64,000 nt of DNA from Glaciihabitans arcticus (GCF_004310685.1 NZ_SISG01000001.1:2852001-2916000); one strand, 5' to 3'. Numbered from the stretch's first letter, positions 33,929 to 43,226 are shown. The notes: generated by a model from the letters alone, not told the origin. Translations and numbers: made by a program.

Positions 33929-35935
33929 ATGACTTCGAGAAGACTGACCCGCGGCGTGGCCGCACTTGCCGCCGTGGCCCTGGCCGCCGGGATCGTGGGT
34001 GTGAGCGGTGAGGCGGCTGCCGCAGCTGCTGCCCCGGTCGTCACACGGGCCGCACTCGATCCCGTGCTTGTCGCCGGACGCGGAGCCGCCGTCGACTTCC
34101 TCGAGCAGGAGGCCGAGAACGCCACCACTACCGGCTCGATCATCGGTCCGGACCGCATGGCATACTCGCTCGCGGCAGAGGCCTCCGGTCGCAAGGCCGT
34201 GAAACTGCTCCCCGGCCAGTACGTCGAATTCACCCTGCCGAAGAACGCGAACGCCATCACCGTGCGATACAGCATCCCGGACTCGACGACCGGCGGCGGC
34301 ATCGAATCACCCCTTTCCGTGTCAATCAAGGGCAGCACCAAGAGGATGACGCTCACGTCGAAATACTCATACCTCTACAACCAGTACCCCTTCACGAACG
34401 ACCCGAACGCGGGGCTGCTGCACCCCGACTGGTGGATCACCGAGTGCGCCTGTGTGCCCACGCAGACCACCCCGACACCGCAGATCACGAAGCCGTTCCG
34501 GCCGATGCACTTCTACGACGAGCAGCGCCTGCTGCTCGGAAAGACGTATCGCGCGGGCGACGTCATCCGGCTTACCGCGCCGGCGAACGCAGCGGCGTGG
34601 ACCGTCATCGACCTGCTCGACTCGCAGCAGGTCGGCTCCCCGCACGTGCGGCTCGTCGCCTCGAACGTGCTGCTGTTCGGTGCCGACCCGACCGGTAGGC
34701 GCGACTCCGCAGTCGCCTTCGACAAGGCCATCGCCTTCGCAAAGGCGAAGAAGCTGAAGGTCTACGTGCCGCCGGGGCGGTATCAGGTCAACCGCCACGT
34801 GATCGTCGATAACGTCACCATCGAGGGTGCCGGCAGTTGGTACACCACGATCTTCGGCAAGGAAGTCGCGCTGACGACCCCGGCGCCCGACGGATCCGTG
34901 CACACCGGTGTCGGTTTCTACGGCAAGGACGCCGCGGCCGGTGGCAGTGCGAACGTGCGCCTCTCCGGCTTCACGATCCAGGGCGACGTGCGTGAGCGCA
35001 TCGATACCGACCAGGTCAACGGCATCGGCGGAGCGCTCAGCAACTCGGTGATCGAGGGGCTGTACATCCAGCACACCAAGGTCGGCATCTGGCTCGACGG
35101 CCCGATGAAGAACCTGAAAATCAGCAACACCCAGATCGTGGACCAGATCGCGGACGCCGTGAACTTCCACACCGGGGTCACGAACTCGAGCGTCACGAAC
35201 AGCTTCATCCGCAACACGGGGGATGACGGCCTCGCCATGTGGGCTGAGACGACCACCAACTCGGGCAACACCTTCGACCGCAACACTGTGCAGACCCCGA
35301 CGCTCGCCAATGGCATCGCGATCTACGGCGGCACTGACAACACCGTCTCGAACAACCTGATCGCCGACCCGATTCGCGAGGGCAGCGGCATCCAGGTCGG
35401 ATCGCGGTTCGGTGCCGAGCCGTTTGCGGGCTTCCTCGACATCACCAACAACACGACCGTGCGCGCAGGCACCTACGAGCTCAACTGGAACATCGGGCTC
35501 GGCGCCATCTGGTTCTTCGCCCTCGAGCGCAACATTGATGCCGCGATCACTGTGAGCGGAGACCACTATCTCGACAACACCTACAACGCGATCATGCTCG
35601 TCACCGACTGGCCGGTGAAGGACCTCTACTCGATCAGCAATGTCGTGTTCCGCGATGTGCGGGTCGACGGCACGGGCACCTCCGTGGTGAGCGCACGTTC
35701 CGCCGGCTCGGCCGTGTTCGAGAATGTGGATGCCCGGGGCGTCGGTGCCGTCGGCATCAACAACTGCGGCTCATTCGGCTTCGGTCCCGCAGGATCGGAG
35801 TTCTCGTTGAGCGGCAGTGGCAACGATGGAGGGGGAACGACGGGTCCGTGGTTCGGAGCGTGGCAGCTGCCGAACACGATCACCTGCGACGACCGCCCGC
35901 CGGTGGTCGCGCCGCCGGCCCCGAGCCCGTGGTGA
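33929..35935 (+). CDS. Secreted right-handed beta-helix glycosidase, mycodextranase-like (GH87-like)
   Basis: A 668-residue exported protein. Signal peptide: RGVAALAAVALAAGIVGVSG to about AAAAA. The CBM35-like first part (VDFLEQEAENATTTG, SGRKAVKLLPGQYVEFTL, VRYSIPDSTTGGG) matches the N-terminus of mycodextranase/alpha-1,3-glucanase-type proteins. The second part opens with the pectate-lyase-superfamily start FGADPTGRRDSAVAFDKAIA and continues as parabolic-coil repeats with many Asn turns (SNTQIVDQIADAVNFHTG, NTGDDGLAMWAET). Acidic DD motifs are candidate catalytic residues. Substrate is probably an alpha-glucan, but this is inferred. Confidence 0.8.
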   Translation: MTSRRLTRGVAALAAVALAAGIVGVSGEAAAAAAAPVVTRAALDPVLVAGRGAAVDFLEQEAENATTTGSIIGPDRMAYSLAAEASGRKAVKLLPGQYVEFTLPKNANAITVRYSIPDSTTGGGIESPLSVSIKGSTKRMTLTSKYSYLYNQYPFTNDPNAGLLHPDWWITECACVPTQTTPTPQITKPFRPMHFYDEQRLLLGKTYRAGDVIRLTAPANAAAWTVIDLLDSQQVGSPHVRLVASNVLLFGADPTGRRDSAVAFDKAIAFAKAKKLKVYVPPGRYQVNRHVIVDNVTIEGAGSWYTTIFGKEVALTTPAPDGSVHTGVGFYGKDAAAGGSANVRLSGFTIQGDVRERIDTDQVNGIGGALSNSVIEGLYIQHTKVGIWLDGPMKNLKISNTQIVDQIADAVNFHTGVTNSSVTNSFIRNTGDDGLAMWAETTTNSGNTFDRNTVQTPTLANGIAIYGGTDNTVSNNLIADPIREGSGIQVGSRFGAEPFAGFLDITNNTTVRAGTYELNWNIGLGAIWFFALERNIDAAITVSGDHYLDNTYNAIMLVTDWPVKDLYSISNVVFRDVRVDGTGTSVVSARSAGSAVFENVDARGVGAVGINNCGSFGFGPAGSEFSLSGSGNDGGGTTGPWFGAWQLPNTITCDDRPPVVAPPAPSPW

Positions 35936-35951
35936 CGACGCCCGCCGAATA

Positions 35952-35993
35952 GCGAAAAGTGCTCCAAACCAGAAAGTTTGGAGCACTTTTCGC
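35952..35993 (+). terminator. Very strong rho-independent terminator
   Basis: A perfect 17-bp stem (GCGAAAAGTGCTCCAAA at 35952-35968 against 35977-35993) with an eight-base loop lies 16 bp after the glycosidase stop and 15 bp before the convergent gene's stop. The A- and T-rich stem bases could serve as T tracts in both directions. Confidence 0.85.
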
Positions 35994-36007
35994 CGGTTGG
36001 TGCCTGT

Positions 36008-36724
36008 TTAGAAGTCGGGCGAGGGCGTGGTGGCCTGGCGGATCGACACGTCGGCGTGACGGTCGAAGCGGTAGCCGACTCCGCGCACGGTGCGCACGAT
36101 GTCCTCGTAGGCGCCGAGCTTGGAACGCAGGCGACGAACGTGCACGTCGATGGTTCGCTCGTTGGGGATCTCGTCGTCGTTCGCGTTCCAGAGTGAGGCG
36201 ATCAGCTCGGCACGGTCGATCGTGCGGCCCTCGCGGAGGACGAGGTACTGCAACAGCTCGAACTCCTTGTAGGTGAGGCCGGCGGTCTCGCCGTCGAGCG
36301 CAACACGCTTTCGGGAGATGTCGATGACGACGCCGCCGCGCGGCTTGACGAGCTCGGGGGCGGGGGTCTGGCGCTGGCGGGCGAGTGCTGCCGGGTCCTG
36401 CAGGGCGAGGCGCACAACGTCCACGTCGCGTCCACCGGCACCCTGGGGGGCGAGGGCGACAGCCGCGTGGGTCTCGGCGGAGGGGACGAGCTGCGCGACG
36501 AGCTGCTTGAGCTGCTCGACGAGGTGGCCGAGGTCGGTGCCGGCCGCTTCGGCCTTCAGCTCATCGACGCCAACGTAGAGCACAAAGCCGCGAGCTTCGG
36601 TGCCGGCGGGTACCGCGCGAAGGCGGGGAGCCGCTGCATCCGGAGTCGGGGTTTCGGTCGGAACCGCTACCGGTCGCGGTGCGGAGAAGGAAGTGGTGGG
36701 ACGGTCAAGGGTTGCAAGTGACAT
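36008..36724 (-). CDS. OmpR-type winged-helix regulator without receiver domain
   Basis: A 238-residue DNA-binding protein. The last ~95 residues are an OmpR/PhoB winged helix (LTYKEFELLQYLVLREGRTI, ERTIDVHVRRLRSKLG, VRTVRGVGYRF). The N-terminal ~115 residues are not a receiver: a Pro/Ala-rich start followed by a small alpha/beta segment (GFVLYVGVDELKAEAAGTDL, GRDVDVVRLALQDP) with no phosphorylatable Asp pattern. Regulation must come from another signal or from protein partners. Similar receiver-less regulators occur widely in actinobacteria. Confidence 0.82.
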   Translation of the reverse strand: MSLATLDRPTTSFSAPRPVAVPTETPTPDAAAPRLRAVPAGTEARGFVLYVGVDELKAEAAGTDLGHLVEQLKQLVAQLVPSAETHAAVALAPQGAGGRDVDVVRLALQDPAALARQRQTPAPELVKPRGGVVIDISRKRVALDGETAGLTYKEFELLQYLVLREGRTIDRAELIASLWNANDDEIPNERTIDVHVRRLRSKLGAYEDIVRTVRGVGYRFDRHADVSIRQATTPSPDF

Positions 36725-36967
36725 GGTGGAGTCCTTGGGGACTGGGGGTGAAGGGCCTCTGATGATGAGGGGGTGATTCCTTCTGGATACTTCGGTGTGT
36801 CAAAGGCGAACGCCGTAATGAAAGGCGTCACCCGGGAGTTCTACGCAGTTGCCTGCGGATCTCGGCGAAGGGTGGCAGTTACGCACACATTCGACAACAC
36901 ATCACCGCAGACCCGCTCACCACAAGGGTGGTCTGGGCGTACGCGTGAACAGTCATACAGCAACTAT

Positions 36968-36983
36968 CTTGCATCGATGCAAG
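36968..36983. promoter_or_regulatory. 16-bp palindrome, LacI-type operator shape
   Basis: CTTGCATCGATGCAAG is a perfect palindrome with a central CG, the shape of LacI-family operators. It lies directly behind the upp stop codon and about 245 bp upstream of the winged-helix gene, and no LacI gene is in the window. Confidence 0.4.
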
Positions 36984-36988
36984 ATTTG

Positions 36989-37621
36989 TCAAACGGTGCC
37001 GTACAGGCGATCTCCCGCGTCGCCCAGCCCGGGCACGATGTAGCCGACGTCGTTGAGCTTCTCGTCGAGGGCGCCGAGCACGATGGTCACGTCGCGACCT
37101 TCGGTGGCCGCCTCGACTGCTTCGAGACCCTCGGGCGATGCGATGAGGCAGACGGCCGTGACATCCACTGCGCCTCTCGCGAAGAGGAAGTCGATCGCGG
37201 CGATGAGGGAGCCGCCGGTTGCGAGCATCGGGTCAAGAACGAAGCACTGGCGGTTCGACAGGTCGTCAGGCAGTCGCTCGGCGTAGGTCTCGGGCTGCAG
37301 GGTCTCCTCGTTGCGAACCATGCCCAGGAAGCCGACCTCGGCCGTCGGGATGAGCTTGACCATGCCCTCAAGCATGCCGAGCCCGGCGCGCAGGATGGGC
37401 ACCACGAGGGGGCGGGGCGAGGAGATTGCGAGGCCCTGGGTCTCGGCGACCGGGGTCTGGATCGTGACGGTCTCGACCCGCACGTTGCGCGTCGCCTCGT
37501 AGGCGAGCAGCGTCATGAGTTCCTCGGCGAGCGCACGGAACGTCGGCGACGGGGTGGTCTTGTCGCGCAGCACGGTGAGCTTGTGCGTGATGAGCGGGTG
37601 GTCGGCAACGTGTACTCGCAT
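36989..37621 (-). CDS. upp: Uracil phosphoribosyltransferase
   Basis: A 210-residue enzyme that makes UMP from uracil and PRPP. The PRPP loop is [20 protein letters not shown] and the C-terminal uracil-binding [17 protein letters not shown] is exact. The middle block [20 protein letters not shown] is also typical. It is divergent from tadA. Confidence 0.97.
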   Translation of the reverse strand: MRVHVADHPLITHKLTVLRDKTTPSPTFRALAEELMTLLAYEATRNVRVETVTIQTPVAETQGLAISSPRPLVVPILRAGLGMLEGMVKLIPTAEVGFLGMVRNEETLQPETYAERLPDDLSNRQCFVLDPMLATGGSLIAAIDFLFARGAVDVTAVCLIASPEGLEAVEAATEGRDVTIVLGALDEKLNDVGYIVPGLGDAGDRLYGTV

Positions 37622-37645
37622 AGGCTCAATCTACTGGAGGTCAGG

Positions 37646-38098
37646 ATGCCCGACTACGAGCAGCTCATGCGCGATGCGATTCAGGATGCCCGGCTCGCGC
37701 TCGCGACCGACGACGTTCCCGTCGCAGCCTTTGTGCTCGACGCCGCGGGCAACCGCATCGGCTCGGGTCGCAACGAGCGCGAGTTGCTGCACGATCCAAC
37801 GGCTCACGCGGAAGTGCTGGCCATTCGCGAGGCGGCCGCGGCCCTCGGCGACAAGCACCTGTTGGGAACGACCCTCGTCGTCACGCTCGAGCCGTGCGTG
37901 ATGTGCGCGGGCGCGATCCTCAACGCCCGCATCCCGCGCGTGGTGTTCGGCGCGTGGGACGAGAAGGCCGGCGCGGTCGGCAGCGTGCACGACCTGCTGC
38001 GCGATCGGCGGCTGGGCCACCAGGTGGAGGTGTTCGCCGGCGTCGAAGCGGAGGCCTGTGCCGACCTGCTGCTCGAGTTCTTCCGCGCGCGCCGCTAA
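37646..38098 (+). CDS. tadA: tRNA-specific adenosine(34) deaminase
   Basis: A 150-residue deaminase with the zinc motifs HAEVLAIREAAAAL (HAE) and LEPCVMCAGAILNARI (PCxxC). It converts A34 to inosine in tRNA-Arg(ACG). The start at 37646 follows GGAGGTC. A free nucleoside or guanine deaminase is less likely because of the length and the FFRARR-type C-terminus. Its stop overlaps the stop of the convergent CDF gene. Confidence 0.93.
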   Translation: MPDYEQLMRDAIQDARLALATDDVPVAAFVLDAAGNRIGSGRNERELLHDPTAHAEVLAIREAAAALGDKHLLGTTLVVTLEPCVMCAGAILNARIPRVVFGAWDEKAGAVGSVHDLLRDRRLGHQVEVFAGVEAEACADLLLEFFRARR

Positions 38099-39057
38099 TC
38101 CGCGGCCTTGATGACGAACGCATCGGTCGCGGGGTTCGCCTCGTTCGGTGCGGAGTAGACATCCGGCTCGATGTAGATGACCCGGGCAGCGGGGACCACG
38201 GCCCGGATGCTTCCCTCGAGTTCGTTGATCGCCGTCGCGACATCGACGAGGCGCTCGGCCCGACCGAAGGCGACCTTGGCGGCGACGAGCAGTTCGTCCG
38301 GGCCGAGGTAGAGGGTCTTCATGTGGATGAGCGCCTCGACCTGCGGCTGCGCGTTGATCGCATCCCGAATCGCCGTCGTGTCGTGGGCACTAGCGCCCTC
38401 ACCGACCAGCAGGCTCTTGGTCTCGATGCCGAGCACGATCGCGACGAGTACAAGCAGCACGCCGATCGCGATGGTGCCGATGGCGTCGAAGGTCGAGTTG
38501 CCGGTGATCACGGTGAGGCCCACGCCGACGAGGGCGAGGATCAGGCCGATGAGGGCTGCGAAGTCCTCGAGCAGCACAACGGGAAGTTCGGGGGCCTTCG
38601 CGTGGCGGATGAAGTTCACCCAGCTCTCCTTGCCGCGCACGTGGTTCGACTCGATGATCGCGGTGCGGAACGAGAAGCTCTCGAGCACGATCGCAATGAG
38701 CAGAACGGTGATCGGGATCCACCAGTTCTCGAGCGGGTGCGGGTGCTGCAGCTTGTCGATTCCCTCGTAGAGCGAGAACACGCCACCGACGGAGAACAGG
38801 ATGATCGAGACGACGAAGGCGTAGACGTAGCGCTCTCGACCGAAGCCGAAGGGGTGGGTGGCGTCGGCCTTCTTCTTGGCCTGGCGACCGCCGAGCAGCA
38901 ACAGTGCCTGGTTGCCGGTGTCGGCGAGCGAGTGCACACCCTCGGCGAGCATCGAGCTCGAGCCCGAGAAGGCCGCGGCCACGAACTTGGTCACGGCGAT
39001 TCCCGCGTTCGCGAGCATTGCCGCGACGATTGCCCTGGTTCCACCTGATGCGCTCAT
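38095..39057 (-). CDS. Cation diffusion facilitator (CDF) transporter, ZnT9-like
   Basis: A 320-residue metal transporter with six membrane helices and a cytoplasmic C-terminal domain of ~90 residues. Helix II has AEGVHSLADTGNQ, the HxxxD metal site. In helix V the usual HxxxD is LLEDFAALIG, so the metal site differs from YiiP-type zinc exporters, as in the ZnT9-like subgroup. Exported metal is probably Zn or another divalent ion. Confidence 0.9.
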   Translation of the reverse strand: MSASGGTRAIVAAMLANAGIAVTKFVAAAFSGSSSMLAEGVHSLADTGNQALLLLGGRQAKKKADATHPFGFGRERYVYAFVVSIILFSVGGVFSLYEGIDKLQHPHPLENWWIPITVLLIAIVLESFSFRTAIIESNHVRGKESWVNFIRHAKAPELPVVLLEDFAALIGLILALVGVGLTVITGNSTFDAIGTIAIGVLLVLVAIVLGIETKSLLVGEGASAHDTTAIRDAINAQPQVEALIHMKTLYLGPDELLVAAKVAFGRAERLVDVATAINELEGSIRAVVPAARVIYIEPDVYSAPNEANPATDAFVIKAAD

Positions 39058-39071
39058 GGCCCAATCCTAGA

Positions 39072-39908
39072 ATGTCCTTCGTGAGCACAACTCTTCCTTC
39101 CATCGCCATCCTCGGAACCGGGTCGATGGGAGGCGCCATCCTCGCCGGGCTGCTCGATCCGGACGTGACGGTGAGCGGTGGCATCCGGGTCACCAACCGC
39201 ACTGCTGTGAAAGCGGATGCCCTCGCCTCCAATCGCGTCACGTCGCTGTCGACCGAGCGCGACCCCGACGCGAACCGTGCCGCCGTCGCCGGAGCGCGAA
39301 TCGTGCTCGTCGGGGTGAAGCCCGCCATGGTTCCCGACCTGCTGCGCGAGGTCGCGGATGCGCTCGAGCCGGACGCGATCATCGTGAGCGTTGCCGCCGG
39401 CGTCACGATCGCGACCATGGAGTCGCTCGTTCCGGGCGCCGTGCTGCGGGCGATGCCGAACACGCCGTCCGTCGTCGGCCGCGGGGTGACCGGCCTCTCG
39501 GCGGGCACCCGCTCGACCCCCGAGGATTTCGACCTGGCCCGCGCGCTCTTCGCGACGGTCGGAGATGTGCTCGCCGTTCCGGAGGAGAAGATCGACGCGC
39601 TCTCGACCATCTCCGGATCCGGTCCTGCCTACGTCTTCCTCCTCATCGAGGAGCTCACCCGCACGGCTGTCGGCATGGGCTTCACGCCCGAGGAGGCAGC
39701 GGTGATGGTGAACGGGACCTTCCGCGGGGCATCGGAGCTGCTCGCGCACTCCGACGAGGATCCCGCCGAGCTGCGCCGCCGCGTCACGAGCCCCAAGGGC
39801 ACAACGGAGCGGGCGATCGCCGTGCTGCAGGACGCGAACCTCAGCGAGGTGTTCGACCGTGCAACGACCGCCGCGCTCGCCCGGGCGAAGGAACTCGCCG
39901 CCGGCTGA
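39072..39908 (+). CDS. proC: Pyrroline-5-carboxylate reductase
   Basis: A 278-residue reductase that performs the last step of proline synthesis with NAD(P)H. Motifs: cofactor loop IAILGTGSMGGAIL, VGVKPAMVPDLLREV and the C-terminal ISGSGPAYVFLLIEEL with TSPKGTTERAI. The ATG at 39072 is taken as the start. An in-frame GTG nine bases later is possible. Confidence 0.96.
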   Translation: MSFVSTTLPSIAILGTGSMGGAILAGLLDPDVTVSGGIRVTNRTAVKADALASNRVTSLSTERDPDANRAAVAGARIVLVGVKPAMVPDLLREVADALEPDAIIVSVAAGVTIATMESLVPGAVLRAMPNTPSVVGRGVTGLSAGTRSTPEDFDLARALFATVGDVLAVPEEKIDALSTISGSGPAYVFLLIEELTRTAVGMGFTPEEAAVMVNGTFRGASELLAHSDEDPAELRRRVTSPKGTTERAIAVLQDANLSEVFDRATTAALARAKELAAG

Positions 39909-40020
39909 GCCTCGCACGACGAGGGGCAACCCGCAGCCCGTTCATAGGGTCCTGATAGCCGCGACCTCCAGAGTCGTTTCCACGAGATGGCGCCACGAGG
40001 CGCCCGATGGAGGAACGAAC

Positions 40021-40530
40021 ATGGCAGCCAAGAAGCCGGGCCCCGCGACCGAACCCACCCCCGACGATGCCGTCGCCACGACCCCGATCGTCGAGTCGGC
40101 GGCAATAGCTCCCGCGGCTGCGACGCCGATCGAGCCTGCAGCGATAGCTGCTCCGGATGCCCCGACCGCCGCCCCCGCGGCTGCGACTGTCGCGGCTCCG
40201 GCTCGCCCCCGCCTCGCGAAGAAGGTGATAGCCGCGATAGCCGTCGGATTCGTGCTCGCGGCCGGACTCCTGTTCGGCGGTGGCCTGGCCGTGGGCCTCG
40301 CGATACCTGACGGCGGTCGCGGACCGGGCAGCGCCCAGCAGGGCGGCTTCCCCGGCGGCGGACCCGGCCAGGGCACCACGCCCGGCCAGGGTGGACCGCA
40401 GTCCGGCCAGGGCGGCCGCGGCGGCGCCGAGCAGGGCACGCGCCCGACGCGACCCGGCAACGGCTCGACCGATGGCGGTAGCGGCTCCGACGACGGCACC
40501 ACCGAGGAGACGACGCCCGAGGAGGGCTAA
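40021..40530 (+). CDS. Single-pass membrane protein with Gly/Gln-rich exterior
   Basis: A 169-residue protein: a Pro/Ala-rich cytoplasmic start (~65 residues), one transmembrane helix (VIAAIAVGFVLAAGLLFGGG), and a low-complexity Gly/Gln/Pro-rich outside segment (GGFPGGGPGQGTTPGQGG) ending acidic. GGAGGA stands six bases before the ATG, and a GGCGCC-ACGA-GGCGCC hairpin lies just upstream (39989-40004). It is probably a disordered cell-envelope protein, and no function can be assigned. Confidence 0.65.
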   Translation: MAAKKPGPATEPTPDDAVATTPIVESAAIAPAAATPIEPAAIAAPDAPTAAPAAATVAAPARPRLAKKVIAAIAVGFVLAAGLLFGGGLAVGLAIPDGGRGPGSAQQGGFPGGGPGQGTTPGQGGPQSGQGGRGGAEQGTRPTRPGNGSTDGGSGSDDGTTEETTPEEG

Positions 40531-40540
40531 GCTCCGGAAT

Positions 40541-40588
40541 TGCCCACTTCTGTTGCCTCGAACCACCTTCGAGGCACGGAAGTGGGCA
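40541..40588. terminator. Two-tier hairpin between convergent genes
   Basis: TGCCCACTTC (40541-40550) pairs with GAAGTGGGCA (40579-40588), and an inner stem TGCCTCGAA/TTCGAGGCA continues it. It lies between the membrane-protein gene and trkA, which converge here. Confidence 0.75.
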
Positions 40589-40597
40589 CCTCGGCGG

Positions 40598-41269
40598 TCA
40601 GCTCTGCAGGCTCGCGAATTTCTCGATGTCGGCCGAGTTGCCGCTCACGATGATCAGGTCGTGGTTCGAGATCACCGTCTCGGGGGTCGCGTAGGTGAAG
40701 TCCTTACCCGGAGCCTTTACCCCGACGACCGTTATCCCGTATTTTCTGCGCACCTGCGATTCTGCGAGCGGGATGCCACGGATCGGCTTCGGCGGATACA
40801 TCTTGACCAACGCGAAGTCGTCGTCGAACTCGATGAAGTCGATCATGCGACCCGAGACGAGGTGGGCCACGCGCTCGCCGGCCTCGGCCTCGGGATAGAT
40901 CACGTGGTTGGCGCCGATGCGCGACAGGATCTTGCCGTGCGACTGGCTGATCGCCTTCGCCCAGATCTGCGGGATCTTGAGGTCGACGAGGTTCGCGGTG
41001 ATGAGCACCGACGCCTCAATGGATGACCCGACCGCTACGACCGCGATCGCGAACTCCTGCGCACCGATCTGGCGCAGTGCGTCGATGTTGCGGGCGTCGG
41101 CCTGGACCGCGTGGGTCACGCGCTCCGACCACTTCTGCACGAGGCCCTGGTCTTCGTCGACGGCGAGCACCTCGCGGTCGAGGCGGTCGAGCTGTCCGGC
41201 CGTTGCAGCGCCAAAGCGCCCGAGGCCGATCACCAGCACCGGTGCGTCGTGGGGAATCCTGTCAACCAA
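40598..41269 (-). CDS. trkA: Potassium uptake regulatory subunit TrkA/KtrA
   Basis: A 223-residue RCK protein: N-terminal Rossmann domain with VIGLGRFGAATAGQLD binding NAD(H) or ATP, and a C-terminal TrkA_C domain (ESQVRRKYGITVVGVKAPG). It gates the TrkH/KtrB channel encoded next to it. Its start overlaps the trkH stop by eight bases, so both are expressed together. Confidence 0.95.
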   Translation of the reverse strand: MVDRIPHDAPVLVIGLGRFGAATAGQLDRLDREVLAVDEDQGLVQKWSERVTHAVQADARNIDALRQIGAQEFAIAVVAVGSSIEASVLITANLVDLKIPQIWAKAISQSHGKILSRIGANHVIYPEAEAGERVAHLVSGRMIDFIEFDDDFALVKMYPPKPIRGIPLAESQVRRKYGITVVGVKAPGKDFTYATPETVISNHDLIIVSGNSADIEKFASLQS

Positions 41270-42683
41270 CGATGGGCCTCTCTTCTGCTCTCGTAAACAA
41301 CTGCCTGCGCTGGCTCGCCGCGAGGGCCGCCGCGAAGGTCACGGTTCCCACGCGCCCCAGGAACATGGTCGCAGCCAAAACGTATACCCCCGAGTCGGGA
41401 AGTGACGCAGTGAGTCCCGTGCTGAGGCCGGAGGTCGCGAAGGCGGAGATCACCTCGAAGAGCACAACGTCGAGCGTCGCCCCCGAAATCTGCAGCAGGA
41501 TGATGCACGCTGTGGCCACGGTCGTGGCCCCCCAGAGCACCACGCTGACCGCGAGGCGCAGCACGTCGCCGGGGATGCGGCGGTCGAACGCCTCCATGGC
41601 GACGTTTCCCCGGGCCTCGGCAAAGGACGCGAGGAACAGCACGGCCAGGGTGGTGACCTTGATGCCGCCGGCGGTCGAGGCGGAGCCGCCGCCGATGAAC
41701 ATCAGCATGTCGCCGACCAGAAGGCTCGAGCCGTTGAGCTCCGCGATGTCGATGGTCGAGAAGCCGCCCGAGCGGGTCATCATCGACAGGAAGAACGGTT
41801 GGAAGAAACGCTGGCCGGGATCAAGGCCGGCAAAGGTGCGCGGGTTGTTGAACTCGAGAACGAAGAAGGCGAGTCCACCGAGCGCGAACAGCAGCAGAGT
41901 TGTGGCGAGGGTGAGCTTGACGTGCACCGACCAGCGCTTCGGGCGGCGAAGGTTGCGCATCAGCACGTAGATCACCGGGAAGCCGACGGCCCCGAGGAAG
42001 ACGCCGAGCATCAGCACGCTGAGAAACCAGTAGTCGGACGCGTAGGGCGCGATGCCCTCGACGGTCGGCGAGAATCCGGTGTTCGTGAATGCCATGAAGG
42101 AGTACCAGAACGACTGGTAGACCGCGCCCCCGAGCGGCACGCCTTCGGCCAGGATGCGGGGGAACAGCAGTATCGCGATGAACAGCTCGATCACCAGAAC
42201 GCTCAGCGCGACGGTGATGAGCAGCTGCCCGATCTCGCCGAGGCGCACGGCCTGGCTCTCGGCCACTCCCTTGTTCATGCGCAGGGGATTCGAGTCGCTC
42301 GCCGCGAGGAGTCGCTGGCGCAGCCCGAGCTTGCGGGAGATGACGAGGCCGAGGATGGACGCGAGCGTCAGTACCCCGATGCCACCGATCTGCACACCGA
42401 GCATGATCATCGCGTGCCCGAACGGCGACCAGTAGGTGGCCATGTCCACGGTCGCCAGACCCGTGACGCAGATGACCGACACCGCGGTGAACAGCGCGTC
42501 GGCGAGCGGGGGGACCTCGCCCGTCGCCGTCGAGATCGGCAGCAGGAAGATCGCGGTGAAGACGAGCACGAATCCCGCGAAGATGAGGATCGCGAAGCGG
42601 GCGGGCGTTGCCGCCGCAAAGTGCTCGAAATAGTCACGCGTGCGCGCGAAGATCGAGTCACGCGACACAGGCTTCGTGCGCAT
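41262..42683 (-). CDS. trkH: Potassium transporter TrkH/KtrB
   Basis: A 473-residue membrane transporter with four M1-P-M2 repeats. Filter-like segments include VICVTGLATVDMATYW and AFTNTGFSP. The ATG at 42683 follows AAGGAAG. An upstream open stretch has no such signal and is not included. Together with TrkA it takes up potassium using the ion gradient. Confidence 0.94.
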   Translation of the reverse strand: MRTKPVSRDSIFARTRDYFEHFAAATPARFAILIFAGFVLVFTAIFLLPISTATGEVPPLADALFTAVSVICVTGLATVDMATYWSPFGHAMIMLGVQIGGIGVLTLASILGLVISRKLGLRQRLLAASDSNPLRMNKGVAESQAVRLGEIGQLLITVALSVLVIELFIAILLFPRILAEGVPLGGAVYQSFWYSFMAFTNTGFSPTVEGIAPYASDYWFLSVLMLGVFLGAVGFPVIYVLMRNLRRPKRWSVHVKLTLATTLLLFALGGLAFFVLEFNNPRTFAGLDPGQRFFQPFFLSMMTRSGGFSTIDIAELNGSSLLVGDMLMFIGGGSASTAGGIKVTTLAVLFLASFAEARGNVAMEAFDRRIPGDVLRLAVSVVLWGATTVATACIILLQISGATLDVVLFEVISAFATSGLSTGLTASLPDSGVYVLAATMFLGRVGTVTFAAALAASQRRQLFTRAEERPIVG

Positions 42684-42755
42684 GAACTTCCTTTCGCTGC
42701 AGACGCCGAACTGGATGTCATGGTACCCCCAGCCGGTCATCGCTAACCTGTTGCC

Positions 42756-43226
42756 ATGGCCGACATCTTCGACGCGATCTCCAACCCCGCCCGCCGCAGC
42801 ATCCTGCAGGTGCTTCTCGAGGGCGACGCGTCCAGTTCGGCCATCGCCGCGGCCGTGCCGCTCGAGGCCGCCGAGGTCACCCGACAGCTCGCCATCCTGC
42901 GCAAGGCCGGGCTCGTGGTGTCGACCGGCGAGGGCGCGAAGAAGACGCACCACCTCGACCCCGCGCCCCTGCAGGAGCTTGATGGATGGCTCGTTCCGTT
43001 CCTCGACGCGGCGGGCTCGTTCCACGGCTCCGGTGAGCCCTCGGTCTTCGGCGCATGGTCGGGCGCCGACGTCGGTGGCACCATCGGACGGGCGGCCGCG
43101 GACCGTTCGCATCAGGCGCGCACGGTCATCCAGGACGTATCGGATATCGTCTCGAGCAAGCTGCCGAAGACCGTCACCGAACGCTTCGCCCGCATGGGCT
43201 CGAAGGATGCCCCGAAAGGGTCGTAG
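42756..43226 (+). CDS. ArsR-type winged-helix regulator
   Basis: A 156-residue regulator. The N-terminal ~75 residues are a winged helix (MADIFDAISNPARRSILQVL, VTRQLAILRKAGLVVSTGEG), typical of ArsR/HTH_20 proteins that respond to small ligands. No metal-binding Cys pair is present. The C-terminal half is unlike ArsR and may bind a ligand or partner. It is divergent from trkH with a 72-bp gap. Confidence 0.8.
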   Translation: MADIFDAISNPARRSILQVLLEGDASSSAIAAAVPLEAAEVTRQLAILRKAGLVVSTGEGAKKTHHLDPAPLQELDGWLVPFLDAAGSFHGSGEPSVFGAWSGADVGGTIGRAAADRSHQARTVIQDVSDIVSSKLPKTVTERFARMGSKDAPKGS

